Source: Rhizobium gallicum bv. gallicum R602sp (GTDB taxonomy: Bacteria; Pseudomonadota; Alphaproteobacteria; Rhizobiales; Rhizobiaceae). From it: 64,000 bases of DNA. Position 1 is the first letter of the stretch; the number at the start of each line of letters is the position of its first letter. The position numbers and the translations under genes were made by a program. Shown here in pieces: positions 54,471 to 63,593 of the stretch. The DNA lies in the NCBI RefSeq assembly GCF_000816845.1, contig NZ_CP006877.1:253501-317500 (forward strand). Direction: 5' to 3'. Below the pieces are notes generated by a model. That model was given only the letters and a program-made list of their open reading frames with translations, ran no database searches and was not told the DNA's origin.

Positions 54471-55150
54471 AGACGGATCGTGGGAAGCGTTGCGACATGT
54501 TCGAGCTGCTTCAGCATCACCCGAATTTCAGACGGCGAAAGCGAGCGGTCCTTCGGCACAAAGGTTGCGATCGATGCTGGACCGACTTCGTCGGCCGGAT
54601 TGGCAACCTTCTCGCCATGCAAGATGGCGAAGCCGTAAATCTGCTTCAGGATGTCTCGCACATGAATGGCCGTCGCCGGAGCACCGCGTTCAACGATGCC
54701 GCCGCAATATGCTCTCAGATCGTCTGGCGTGATCTCCGTCAGGAGACGATTGCGCCAGACAGGTAACAGCTCTCGTTCGAAGATAGAACGCCGCATAGCA
54801 CGCGTGCTGTCCGCCATCGGGGCCGCAGTGAGCCACTTCTCCCCGAACTCTCCAAAACTCTTCGCCTCTTTCAGGCGACGCTTGTCGCGCTGCTTCTCGA
54901 TCGCAGGCGACCGTCCTTCGGCAACGGCGCGCCTCGCGTCGATGCACTTCTCTCGAGCCCGGGCAAGCGAGATACCATCGCGCCCGTACCTGCCTAGATA
55001 GACAGTCTCCCGGCGGCCGTTGAGCCTGTAGTCCAAGCGAAATGAGATCGCTCCACTGGGCATGACGCGGACATACATGCCATCGCGCTCGGCGACTTTG
55101 TACACCTTCTCTTTTGGTTTCAATGCCTTGAGGGTCGCGTCCGTCAGCAT
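54470..55150 (-). pseudogene. P4-type tyrosine integrase, catalytic half deleted
   Basis: N-terminal DUF4102 domain (MLTDATLKALKPKEKVYKVA, FRLDYRLNGRRETVYLGRYG), then the core-binding domain (EKWLTAAPMADSTRAMRRSI, LRAYCGGIVERGAPATAIHV). The frame keeps MLKQLEHVATLPTIRLG, then loses similarity; the catalytic Arg...His-x-x-Arg...Tyr region is absent. Located 291 nt from the guaA 3' end. The enzyme cannot recombine DNA in this form. Confidence 0.87.
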
Positions 55151-55164
55151 CCCTACTGCCTCCT

Positions 55165-55277
55165 GAAAAGTACCGTCAGCACAAATCCAGGCTCAGCGAC
55201 AGATATTGACCATTGCATTCAATGGCTTAATACGAAAAAAGTACCGTCACGAGCCTCATTGCCGCTGACGGTACTTT
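55165..55277. repeat. Cluster of three GTACCGTCA sites beside the integrase
   Basis: GAAAAGTACCGTCAGC (55165-55180) and AAAAAGTACCGTCAC (55236-55250) run in the same direction; GCTGACGGTACTTTC (55264-55278) is inverted. Placed between the integrase start and guaA, they resemble arm-type or attachment sites. The interval 55279-55441 holds no gene. Confidence 0.6.
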
Positions 55278-55441
55278 CATAAATGCGGCTAAACAATATG
55301 CCCAAGGCCCGTCAGACGGGCCGCCAGGCTCAAACTATACCCGTCGATAGCTGCCGATAGTTATTGAATGGATTTATTTTTGTTTTCAGTCACTTACGTC
55401 GTGCAGTGGCGCAAAATCGGCGGCGTTTGGATGGGCCTGAA

Positions 55442-57004
55442 TCATTCCCACTCGATCGTGCCAGGCGGCTTCGAAGTCACGTCATAAACCACCCGATTGA
55501 TACCGCGCACTTCGTTGATAATGCGGGTTGCGGCGCGGCCGAGGAACTCCATGTCATAGTGATAGAAATCCGCCGTCATGCCGTCGACCGAGGTGACGGC
55601 GCGAAGCGCGCAGACGAACTCGTAGGTGCGCCCGTCGCCCATGACGCCGACGGTCTGGACCGGAAGCAGCACCGCGAAGGCCTGCCAGATCGCATCGTAG
55701 AGACCTGCTTTATGGATTTCGTCGAGATAGATGGCATCGGCTTCGCGCAGGATGTCGAGCTTTTCGCGAGTGATGCCGCCCGGGCAGCGAATTGCGAGCC
55801 CCGGGCCCGGGAAGGGATGGCGGCCGATGAAGCTATCGCGCAGTCCGAGCTCCTTGCCGAGGGCGCGCACTTCGTCCTTGAAGAGCTCACGCAGCGGCTC
55901 GACGAGCTGCATGTTCATGCGCTCCGGCAAGCCGCCGACATTGTGGTGCGACTTGATGGTAACCGATGGGCCACCGGTGAAAGATACGCTTTCGATCACA
56001 TCCGGATAGAGAGTGCCCTGGCCCAGGAAGTCGGCGCCGCCGAGCTTCTTGGCTTCTTCCTCGAAGGTCTCGATGAACAAGCGCCCGATGATCTTGCGCT
56101 TGGTCTCCGGATCGCTGACGCCTTCGAGCTCGCCGATGAACCTGTCCGAGGCATCGACATGCAGCAAGTGGAGATTGTAATGCTCGCGGAACATCGCAAC
56201 GACGCTCGCTGCCTCGTCTTTGCGCATCAGGCCATGATCGACCAGGATGCAGGTGAGTTGATCGCCGACGGCTTCATGGATTAGGAGAGCTGCGACCGAG
56301 CTGTCGACGCCGCCCGAAAGCGCGCAAATGACGCGCTTGTCGCCGACCTGCTGGCGGATTTGCTCGACCGCCTTCTGGCGATAGGCCGACATCGACCAGT
56401 CGCCCTTGATACCAGCGATGTTGTGAATGAAGTTGCCGATAAGCTTCGCGCCATCCGGGGTATGCACGACTTCCGGATGGAATTGCACGCCGTAATAATT
56501 GCGCTTTTCGTCGGCGATGAAAGCATATGGTGCGTTGGAGGAGGTCGCGACGACCTCGAAGCCATCCGGCAGCGCCGTGACGCGGTCGCCGTGACTCATC
56601 CAGACCTGATGGCGCGAACCCTTCGACCACAGCCCTTCGAACAGTGGGCAGTCCTTGTCGACGTCCAGGAAAGCGCGGCCGAATTCGCGGTGATGGCCGC
56701 TCTCGACCTTGCCGCCGAGCTGCATGCACATCGTCTGCTGTCCGTAGCAGATACCGAAGACCGGCAGGCCGCTGTCGAAGATGATCTGCGGCGCGCGGGG
56801 CGAACCTTCATCGACCGTCGAAGCCGGGCTGCCGGACAGGATTACAGCCCTCGGCTGAAGGCGCTTGAAGCCCTCTTCGGCAGACTGGAAGGGAACGATC
56901 TCGCAGTACACACCCGCCTCGCGCACGCGGCGTGCGATCAGCTGGGTCACCTGGCTGCCGAAATCGACGATGAGAACGCTGTCGGGATGTGCTGTCTGGG
57001 TCAT
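55442..57004 (-). CDS. guaA: GMP synthase (glutamine-hydrolysing)
   Basis: 520 residues. GATase class I domain with [14 protein letters not shown] (nucleophile Cys) and [11 protein letters not shown] (His/Glu), the ATP-PPase domain with [19 protein letters not shown], and a C-terminal dimerisation domain ending [10 protein letters not shown]. Converts XMP to GMP. The 3' end is a common integration target for genomic islands, and a truncated integrase lies just beyond it. Confidence 0.98.
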   Translation of the reverse strand: MTQTAHPDSVLIVDFGSQVTQLIARRVREAGVYCEIVPFQSAEEGFKRLQPRAVILSGSPASTVDEGSPRAPQIIFDSGLPVFGICYGQQTMCMQLGGKVESGHHREFGRAFLDVDKDCPLFEGLWSKGSRHQVWMSHGDRVTALPDGFEVVATSSNAPYAFIADEKRNYYGVQFHPEVVHTPDGAKLIGNFIHNIAGIKGDWSMSAYRQKAVEQIRQQVGDKRVICALSGGVDSSVAALLIHEAVGDQLTCILVDHGLMRKDEAASVVAMFREHYNLHLLHVDASDRFIGELEGVSDPETKRKIIGRLFIETFEEEAKKLGGADFLGQGTLYPDVIESVSFTGGPSVTIKSHHNVGGLPERMNMQLVEPLRELFKDEVRALGKELGLRDSFIGRHPFPGPGLAIRCPGGITREKLDILREADAIYLDEIHKAGLYDAIWQAFAVLLPVQTVGVMGDGRTYEFVCALRAVTSVDGMTADFYHYDMEFLGRAATRIINEVRGINRVVYDVTSKPPGTIEWE

Positions 57005-57098
57005 GGCGAGCCTTTAATGAAAAGCACCCGTCCTGGCAATCCAGGAAATCGGGCGAGCCGGGATTTTATTGTCCGGATTGTCCCTGCCTTAGAGGCTT

Positions 57099-57737
57099 TC
57101 AGAACCAGAAAACACCATCCTCGAGCGCTGTGAACAGGCCATCGACGGCATAGGAGAGCTTGCGATCGATCACGTGCAGATACTCGGTCCAGCCGGAAAT
57201 ATGCTGCAGTTCTTCAGCGCCGTCGGAGATTCCGCGCAGGCCGATCAACGGCAGCTTATAGCCCTGGCAGGCGCGCAGAATCGCGAATGTTTCCATGTCC
57301 ACCATGTCGGCAGCGATATCCGAGTAGGCCGCCCCCGAAATGACGTTGCCACCGGTGGAAAGGCTGGCCTCAGGAATACCGGGAATGCGGAGCGGCAGAT
57401 CGATGACCGCTGGAAGATCGAGGAAGGGTGTGTGTCCCTTCTCGAAACCAAGCGGCGACGCATCCATGTCGCGGTAGGAAACGGAAGAAACCTGATAGAC
57501 TTCTGTCTGCTCAAGCGTCGCGGAACCAGCCGAGCCGAGAGAGACGACAAGCTGCGGCAGGTCGTCGGCATGATCGAGGCGGGAAAGCGTCTTCGTCATC
57601 GCGACCGCCGCCTCGACTGGACCGACGCCCGTCATCAGCGGTTCGAAACGGGAGCGCAGGAAGGGGCCATATTCGGCTTCCGCCGCCATGACGAAGAGGA
57701 TGGACTTGCCGGCGATCGGCTTCAGTTCGAATTTCAT
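57099..57737 (-). CDS. 5'-methylthioadenosine/S-adenosylhomocysteine nucleosidase-like protein
   Basis: 212 residues of the PNP/UDP phosphorylase family: KSILFVMAAEAEYGPFLRSR, PLMTGVGPVEAAVAMTKTLS, VSLGSAGSATLEQTEVYQVS, DMVDMETFAILRACQ (the ribose-binding VDMExxA) and GLRGISDGAEELQH with the catalytic Asp. Hydrolyses methylthioadenosine or S-adenosylhomocysteine. Overlaps the thioesterase stop by 4 nt. Confidence 0.9.
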   Translation of the reverse strand: MKFELKPIAGKSILFVMAAEAEYGPFLRSRFEPLMTGVGPVEAAVAMTKTLSRLDHADDLPQLVVSLGSAGSATLEQTEVYQVSSVSYRDMDASPLGFEKGHTPFLDLPAVIDLPLRIPGIPEASLSTGGNVISGAAYSDIAADMVDMETFAILRACQGYKLPLIGLRGISDGAEELQHISGWTEYLHVIDRKLSYAVDGLFTALEDGVFWF

Positions 57738-58183
57738 CCCGTAATTCCCTCTCTGCCGCGAACGACCATCATCGTTCCCGTCATGGAGGCGATCAGCTTG
57801 GCCGGTCCGTCGCCGATCGCATAGCCGCGCCCGTCGGCGACGATGATATTGGAGCCTGGTTTGGTGATCTCGCCGCGAAACAGGAAGCGCTCGCCGCGCC
57901 CAGGCGACATCAGGTTGACCTTGAATTCGATCGTCAGGATCGAGGCATCGGCGTTGATGACACTGTAGGCGGCAAAGCCGCAGGCGCTGTCGAGAGCTGC
58001 CGAAATGATGCCGGCGTGAAGAATGCCATGCTGTTGCGTGAGCTTGACGTCGAAGGGAAGTTCGATCTCCACCACGCCGTGCTCGACGCGCGTCAGCTCG
58101 GCGCCGATCGTTTCCATCGCCGCCTGGCGGGCAAAATTCTGACGGATCCGTTCGCGGAAGTCGCCGTTGTTCCTAACGCTCAT
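57734..58183 (-). CDS. PaaI-family hotdog thioesterase
   Basis: 149 residues from ATG 58183. Hotdog core GILHAGIISAALDSACGFAAYSVI and LTIEFKVNLMSPGRGERFLF. PaaI-type thioesterases cleave phenylacetyl- or fatty-acyl-CoA; here the acyl group is unknown. First gene of a pair with the nucleosidase. Confidence 0.88.
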   Translation of the reverse strand: MSVRNNGDFRERIRQNFARQAAMETIGAELTRVEHGVVEIELPFDVKLTQQHGILHAGIISAALDSACGFAAYSVINADASILTIEFKVNLMSPGRGERFLFRGEITKPGSNIIVADGRGYAIGDGPAKLIASMTGTMMVVRGREGITG

Positions 58184-58314
58184 GCATTTGTCCCCTTGCG
58201 ACCGCGAAAGTGGCACGGCGCGCCGGTTTCGACAAGGATGAAAGGGAAGCACTTTCCGATATGCGATCGAGCCGAGTGCCGCAAAGACGGTCCGCAGCAA
58301 GCACTGGCTGAAGA

Positions 58315-59406
58315 TCAAGCGCGCTCCCGGGCAATCCTGACGATATGCTGATCCCATGCCACACTGCTGCGCGTCGCAAGGAACGCACCGTCATAGGAAG
58401 AGACCGCAAATCCATGTTGGGCGGGTGCGATGCCGGCAGCGTCGGGGATGATGTCTTCGGCCAAGACCTTGCCGGAGTTGGCGTCGATGATCGCCGATGC
58501 ACCCTTCGGCGACGTCACGCCGACCAGGGCGTCCTTGCGGTTGACGGCAATGGCACCGACATAGTTGCCGAGCTGGCGGGTCGTTTTCTCCGGCAGATCG
58601 ATGAAGGTTACTTCCTCGCCTTTGGCGAAGTGGCCGACGAGCGGCGGCAGGTCGTGACGGTGGCCCTCGTACTGGCATGCAAACCACACGCGGCCATCGG
58701 CGTCGATATCGACGTGACGGGTCGAGACCTGCGACCATTGCCGCGGCAGCACATGTTTTTCGACGAGCGTGCCATTGGACGCATCGATCAGCGTCAGCGA
58801 TGGCTGCATGTTGCTAAGGTTGAGCTTCGTGCGGCCGAAATCCGGATGGGTCTCGATGCCACCATTGGCGATGACAAGCCAGCGGCCGTCATCGGAGACG
58901 GTCATATCGTGCGGGCCGACCCCGTAGGTCTGGAACTCGCCGATGCGGGCGAAGCGGTTTGTCACGTCGTAAAGACCGATCATGCCGCGATTGCCGTCAA
59001 AATCGTTCTCACTGGCATAAAGCAACCGGCCGTCCGGCGAAAACGTACCGTGTCCGTAGAAGTGGCGGCCTTCGGCGGAGGTGATAACGACCGGCTCACC
59101 CCTGTTCCAGGGATCGAAGATCATTGCGTAGGTGCCGGGACGGCGAGCGAAGGCGACGGTCTTGCCGGTGGTTGGGCTGAAGGCCATGCCGTGGGCACGA
59201 GCGGGCAGGGCGACCTGATCGACGATTTCGCCGCGTTCGGTCACGGTCGCGACCGCGAAGGAGCCGTCGGCAGCGCGGATGCCCGAGGCATAAACCGCGT
59301 CCGCGCGCTCAAGTGCCTGCAGCCCGCGCGGCTGCAATGCGGCGATAAAGCTGAGGCCTGCTGCCTTGACGAAACTGCGCCGGTCGATCGCAGCGCTCCG
59401 CCACAT
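58315..59406 (-). CDS. DUF1513 protein, Tat-exported, last gene of the imelysin operon
   Basis: 363 residues from ATG 59406, 4 nt after the preceding gene. Tat-like start IDRRSFVKAAGLSFIAALQ, then a seven-bladed propeller-like sequence (GHGTFSPDGRLLYASENDF, VGPHDMTVSDDGRWLVIANG, STRHVDIDADGRVWFA). DUF1513 proteins usually accompany imelysin and di-heme oxidoreductase genes and are thought to act in periplasmic iron handling; no biochemical role is established. Confidence 0.9.
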   Translation of the reverse strand: MWRSAAIDRRSFVKAAGLSFIAALQPRGLQALERADAVYASGIRAADGSFAVATVTERGEIVDQVALPARAHGMAFSPTTGKTVAFARRPGTYAMIFDPWNRGEPVVITSAEGRHFYGHGTFSPDGRLLYASENDFDGNRGMIGLYDVTNRFARIGEFQTYGVGPHDMTVSDDGRWLVIANGGIETHPDFGRTKLNLSNMQPSLTLIDASNGTLVEKHVLPRQWSQVSTRHVDIDADGRVWFACQYEGHRHDLPPLVGHFAKGEEVTFIDLPEKTTRQLGNYVGAIAVNRKDALVGVTSPKGASAIIDANSGKVLAEDIIPDAAGIAPAQHGFAVSSYDGAFLATRSSVAWDQHIVRIARERA

Positions 59407-59410
59407 CGGC

Positions 59411-60508
59411 TCAGTCCCCGTCGGAGAAGGAGAAGCCGGCCGAAAGGCCGATCGCGCCGCCATATTCGTCGCTGATGCGGGTGATCAATTCACGGCTCGT
59501 CGCCAGAAATGCGTCGAGCTTGGCTTTCTCCGCATCGCTGGTTGCCACGTCGATATCCGGATTGAGCTTCGGGACGGTATCAAGCAGGGTCTTGAAGTTC
59601 GCCTCGATTGCATCAGCAACGGGCTTCTTGTCGGCAGGCAGAAGTTCCGCCATTCCGGCCTTCTGCCAGAGCGTACGCAGTCCCTCGAGGTTTGCCGTCA
59701 TCGATTTCCAGGTGTTTTTCGAGCGCCAGTAGATAGCCATGCGCGGGCGCGGAGCCGTGTCATCCCGGCCTTTGTAAAACAGCTCCAGCCGCTGATCGCG
59801 GACGGTTTCGACGCCGTGGACAAGAATACCGAGAAGCGCGGTCACCGCTTCCTTGTTATCCATGAAATCTTCGCTTTGGGGACCGGGACGTTTCCAGCTT
59901 GCCTGCACGCCGTCCGGCTTTTCCCAAGCCGCAACGACTTCGCCTGCCTCGCGCTGGATATTGCCCGCGACAGCAGCGCCGTATTGGCAGCGGAACCCGT
60001 TCTTTTGTTTGAGGAGATCGTCTGAGCCGTTGCCGTAAAGCACGTATTCAAGCGCCGTCAGACCCTGCAAGGCGACACTTTTTTCCCCGATCGCGTCGAC
60101 CGTTGCATCCTTCGGGTCGGCCTTGGCGAGCAGTGCCTGTACCTGTCTAAGGCCGACGCCCTTTCGATCTGGGAAGAAGAGGATGTGTTCGAAGAGATTG
60201 TCGTGCATCACCGGGCCGGTTTGCACGATCTCGATGATCGACCAATAGCGGATCGTATCGTCGAAAGCAGATTTGGCCTTATCTAAAGTCTGCTGTGTGC
60301 CACCGTCGCAGAGGTCCTTCATCGCCGTCGTCAAGCGTGCGGTAGACTGTTGCATGTTGCGGTAGCCTGGACGGATCACCTCGTCGACGGCCCGCGCCAT
60401 CACGCCAGGCACCGCTTCCTCGTTCAGCCCCGTCGGCGTCGACGCAGTCTGTGCAATTGCCGATGACACGAGCATGAATGAAAGCACGAGAGGTTGCCAA
60501 AGGCGCAT
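59411..60508 (-). CDS. Imelysin-family (M75) protein without the zinc His
   Basis: 365 residues with a signal peptide (about 1-20). Imelysin fold: VIRPGYRNMQQSTARLTTAM, VQTGPVMHDNLFEHILFFPD, and the GxHxxE signature replaced by GLTALEYVLYG, where Thr151 stands in place of His. Several such second imelysins exist in these operons. Probably a periplasmic iron-binding protein rather than a peptidase. Start overlaps the previous stop (TAATG). Confidence 0.9.
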   Translation of the reverse strand: MRLWQPLVLSFMLVSSAIAQTASTPTGLNEEAVPGVMARAVDEVIRPGYRNMQQSTARLTTAMKDLCDGGTQQTLDKAKSAFDDTIRYWSIIEIVQTGPVMHDNLFEHILFFPDRKGVGLRQVQALLAKADPKDATVDAIGEKSVALQGLTALEYVLYGNGSDDLLKQKNGFRCQYGAAVAGNIQREAGEVVAAWEKPDGVQASWKRPGPQSEDFMDNKEAVTALLGILVHGVETVRDQRLELFYKGRDDTAPRPRMAIYWRSKNTWKSMTANLEGLRTLWQKAGMAELLPADKKPVADAIEANFKTLLDTVPKLNPDIDVATSDAEKAKLDAFLATSRELITRISDEYGGAIGLSAGFSFSDGD

Positions 60509-62046
60509 TACAGGGACTCCAGGAATCTGATCAGGGCCTCTCTATCGTCTTTCGGCAGAGAGGAGAATGCATCGCGGGCTTTCTCGGCTTCGCCACCGTG
60601 CCAGAGGATCGCTTCGGTAAGGTTTCTGGCGCGGCCGTCGTGGAGGAAAAAGCTGTGTCCGCTGACAGTCCGGGTCAGTCCTATACCCCATAGCGTCGGC
60701 GTGCGCCATTCACGTCCGCTTGCGTGGCCTACTTGCTGGCCATCGGCAAGACCTTCGCCCATATCGTGCAGCAAGAAATCCGAATAAGGCCAGATAAGCT
60801 GAAAGGACTGAGCGTTTTCGGCAGCATCCCTACGTGTGACGAATTTGGGTACGTGGCAGGATATGCAGCCGGACTGATAGAAAAGTTCCTTACCCCTCAG
60901 CGTCTCGGGGAAGCTTGCCTTTCGCCGCGCCGGTACGGCTAGATTGGCCGAATAGAAGGTCACGAGATCGAGGACAGGCCCGGGTGCCTCTTCATTGCCC
61001 AGGCGCTTTTGAATGCCGGTCGGCATTTTTTGGCATTTTAACTCGGCCTGCATGCAATCCCCATGTGCATCCGGCCGGTCGGGCGTCGATATGCCGATGT
61101 CGCTGGAGAAGGCGGCAGCGCTCTGGTCGCGCACAGTTGCATTCTGTGCCTTCCACCCGAAGCGGCCAAGGGTGACCGCGCCTGTGCTATGATCACGCAC
61201 GATGGCAGCCTTGCCTGAAATGCGGTTACCATCTTTGTCGTTGGGGTCGGCATGCGCGAGGATGTCGGCGGCTGGAATGGCTTCGATGAGGCCGAGCCCG
61301 ATCATCGCCGGGGCGACGCGCGGCGATATCGTCGTCGATGGATCGAGCGGGCCGTAGGCAAGATCCTTCACTTCGTAGGTCGGCGCGCGCAATGAGACTG
61401 TTTCTCCGCCGGCAAGCGTAACGGTCTTTTCCGCATAGCGAATGGCCATCTTCCCTTCGGCGGCGAGGCCGGGCACGGCAAGGTCCTGCAACTGATGACC
61501 ATAAGTAGGGTCCGGGAAATTGACGGCGCTCGCATTTGCGATCGTCGCTCCTTCTTCCGGTGTCGCCGCTGCTCGTCCAAGGCGAAAGAACATCGATGTG
61601 GCGCTGACGCCGCCTTCCGGTGGCCTGCCGCGTCCGTCGTTGACGTGGCAGCTCATGCAGGAGCGCGCATTGAAGAGCGGCCCGAGGCCATCCGACGCCT
61701 GTGTCGAGGATGGCGCGGAAACCCAGAGCTTCTTGAAGAGTGCATTGCCGAGCTTGAAGTTCTGCTCTTCCTCGAAGGGGATGTTTGCCGAGATATGCGA
61801 GAAGGAATCCTGCGTAACCGGATCGACCGATGTGGCGGCACCCGCCTGCATCGCCTCGTATGGCTCGGCTTTGGAAAAATCACTAGCCGGGCGCGTCACG
61901 GCCTCGACGCGCTTCAAATCGGCATCGGAAAGATCGGTGCGTTTGGTCGGGAGATTAAAACCGGCGGCAAAGGCCACCGGAAGGCCGGCAAGCGTGGCGC
62001 AGAAAGCAGCGCAGAGAAAAACGCGACGAGCCGGATTATGGATCAT
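60508..62046 (-). CDS. Di-heme c-type oxidoreductase (DUF1111 family)
   Basis: 512 residues from ATG 62046, signal peptide to about residue 28. Two heme-binding motifs, CMSCH at 130-134 and CISCH at 394-398, define the di-heme oxidoreductase (DHOR) fold related to cytochrome c peroxidases. Periplasmic; with the imelysins it may reduce or release iron. Preceded by 46 nt after the imelysin stop and followed by a TAATG-overlapping gene. Confidence 0.93.
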   Translation of the reverse strand: MIHNPARRVFLCAAFCATLAGLPVAFAAGFNLPTKRTDLSDADLKRVEAVTRPASDFSKAEPYEAMQAGAATSVDPVTQDSFSHISANIPFEEEQNFKLGNALFKKLWVSAPSSTQASDGLGPLFNARSCMSCHVNDGRGRPPEGGVSATSMFFRLGRAAATPEEGATIANASAVNFPDPTYGHQLQDLAVPGLAAEGKMAIRYAEKTVTLAGGETVSLRAPTYEVKDLAYGPLDPSTTISPRVAPAMIGLGLIEAIPAADILAHADPNDKDGNRISGKAAIVRDHSTGAVTLGRFGWKAQNATVRDQSAAAFSSDIGISTPDRPDAHGDCMQAELKCQKMPTGIQKRLGNEEAPGPVLDLVTFYSANLAVPARRKASFPETLRGKELFYQSGCISCHVPKFVTRRDAAENAQSFQLIWPYSDFLLHDMGEGLADGQQVGHASGREWRTPTLWGIGLTRTVSGHSFFLHDGRARNLTEAILWHGGEAEKARDAFSSLPKDDREALIRFLESL

Positions 62047-62092
62047 TTCAGAGTTCGGGCCGCTTGAGTTTGGAAGCGGCCCGCCTTTTTGC

Positions 62093-63364
62093 TTATTGGA
62101 AGACAGCGTCAGGCTTATCCAAGCTGTCGGAACCTTCAAGCTGAACCGTGCCAACATCGAGTGCGGCGATAACACGCTGGATCGACTTTGTTTGGTCAAC
62201 GAGACCGTCGACAGCGGCTTGAACGGCGGCGTTGCCGTCCTTGTTGCCTTCGGCGATCATCTGATCGTACTTCTCGACCGTCTCGCCGCGTTTTGCCATG
62301 GCGTGCATTGCATCAAGCGTCGTCTTCAGCTTGCCCGCGACTTCGGTATCGAGTGCCTTGTCTTTCGCGGCAACGAGATCGTGCAGCGACGGGCCGGTCA
62401 GCTTCGTTCCATCGACGCGGGTATATTCCCCGGTGTAAGCGGCGGCGATGCCGATCGCATCGTTGAGATGCGAGTTATAGGTGTTGTCGGAGAAGCAATC
62501 ATGCTCCTCTTCCGGATCGTGCAGCAACAAGCCGAGCTTCATGCGCTCGCCGGCGAGTTCGCCGTAGGAAAGCGAGCCCATGCCGGTCAGAATCGCGACG
62601 AGACCCGCCTTCGGATCGGCTTCGACGTTCTTCGTCGCAGCACCGTCAGCCACCCAATTGTCGGTCATTTCCTGCAGGTCGGAGACCAGCAGCGTGGAAA
62701 CCGACTTCAGATATTGGGCGCGGCGATCGCAATTGCCATGCGTGCAATTCTTGAGGTCGTAATCGGTTGCCGGGCGGCTGCCTGCTCCCGGACCGGTGCC
62801 GTTCAGGTCCTGGCCCCAGAGGAGGAATTCGATGGCATGGTAGCCGGTCGCGACATTGGCTTCGACGCCGCCTGCTTCCTGCAGCGTGCCGGACAGGAAC
62901 TCCGGCGTCAGCTTGGAAGCGTCGATATCCTTGCCGTCGATCTTGATCGTCTTGTTGGCGATGACGTTTGCAACATAGAGCGCGTTCTCGTCGCTCTCCG
63001 CGCCGTAGGAGGCATCGACATAATCGATCAGGCCTTCATCGAGCGGCCAAGCGTTGACCTTGCCTTCCCAGTCATCGACGATCGGATTGCCGAAGCGGTA
63101 GACTTCCGTCTGCTGATAAGGAACACGGGCCGCAAGCCACGCATCCTTGGCAGCCTTCAGCGTCTCGTCGTTCGGCGTTTTCAGGAAGGCGTCAATCGCC
63201 TTGTCGAGCGCCTTTGCGGTGATCAGTGAGTCCTCGTATTTCGCATGCGCCACTTCGGCATAATGCTTCACGACGGCCGCAGCATCGGTGTCGGCGAGAG
63301 CCGGGCTGGATAGGGGTGCTATCGCCAGCGCCAAAGCTGCGCAGAAATTCTTGTTGAGCTTCAT
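62093..63364 (-). CDS. Imelysin-family (M75/IrpA) iron-regulated protein
   Basis: 423 residues, signal peptide to about 25. GYHAIEFLLWG with His176 and Glu179 keeps the GxHxxE signature. Contains two imelysin bundles (WLAARVPYQQTEVYRFGNPI; LEGSDSLDKPDAVFQ at the end). First gene of the four-gene operon. Imelysins are periplasmic or outer-membrane-linked proteins tied to iron uptake; peptidase activity is doubtful in several. Confidence 0.92.
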   Translation of the reverse strand: MKLNKNFCAALALAIAPLSSPALADTDAAAVVKHYAEVAHAKYEDSLITAKALDKAIDAFLKTPNDETLKAAKDAWLAARVPYQQTEVYRFGNPIVDDWEGKVNAWPLDEGLIDYVDASYGAESDENALYVANVIANKTIKIDGKDIDASKLTPEFLSGTLQEAGGVEANVATGYHAIEFLLWGQDLNGTGPGAGSRPATDYDLKNCTHGNCDRRAQYLKSVSTLLVSDLQEMTDNWVADGAATKNVEADPKAGLVAILTGMGSLSYGELAGERMKLGLLLHDPEEEHDCFSDNTYNSHLNDAIGIAAAYTGEYTRVDGTKLTGPSLHDLVAAKDKALDTEVAGKLKTTLDAMHAMAKRGETVEKYDQMIAEGNKDGNAAVQAAVDGLVDQTKSIQRVIAALDVGTVQLEGSDSLDKPDAVFQ

Positions 63365-63444
63365 GATCCTCTCCTATGACGGATATCCGTCTGAAATCGC
63401 CCGAATCTCTTCGCGCAAAAGAAAACCAGTGTCAAACACTCTAG

Positions 63445-63461
63445 TTTGGAATGATTTTAAG
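63445..63461. promoter_or_regulatory. Degenerate Irr-type box upstream of the imelysin operon
   Basis: TTTGGAATGATTTTAAG matches the TTTAGAA-N3-TTCTAAA pattern at 11 of 14 arm positions, 81 nt before the imelysin ATG. Irr or another iron regulator could act here. The interval 63365-63593 contains no gene. Confidence 0.35.
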
Positions 63462-63593
63462 AATGGAACTTGTTTAAAAACGCCAGTTCAGAAAGGACTT
63501 TACTTGGAAAAGGGCGGAAAATTGAACTGGTAGCGTGCAATTGTTCGACTTCTGATCTGGAGGTCCGGCGCAGGCGCCGTCACATCAGGCGTC

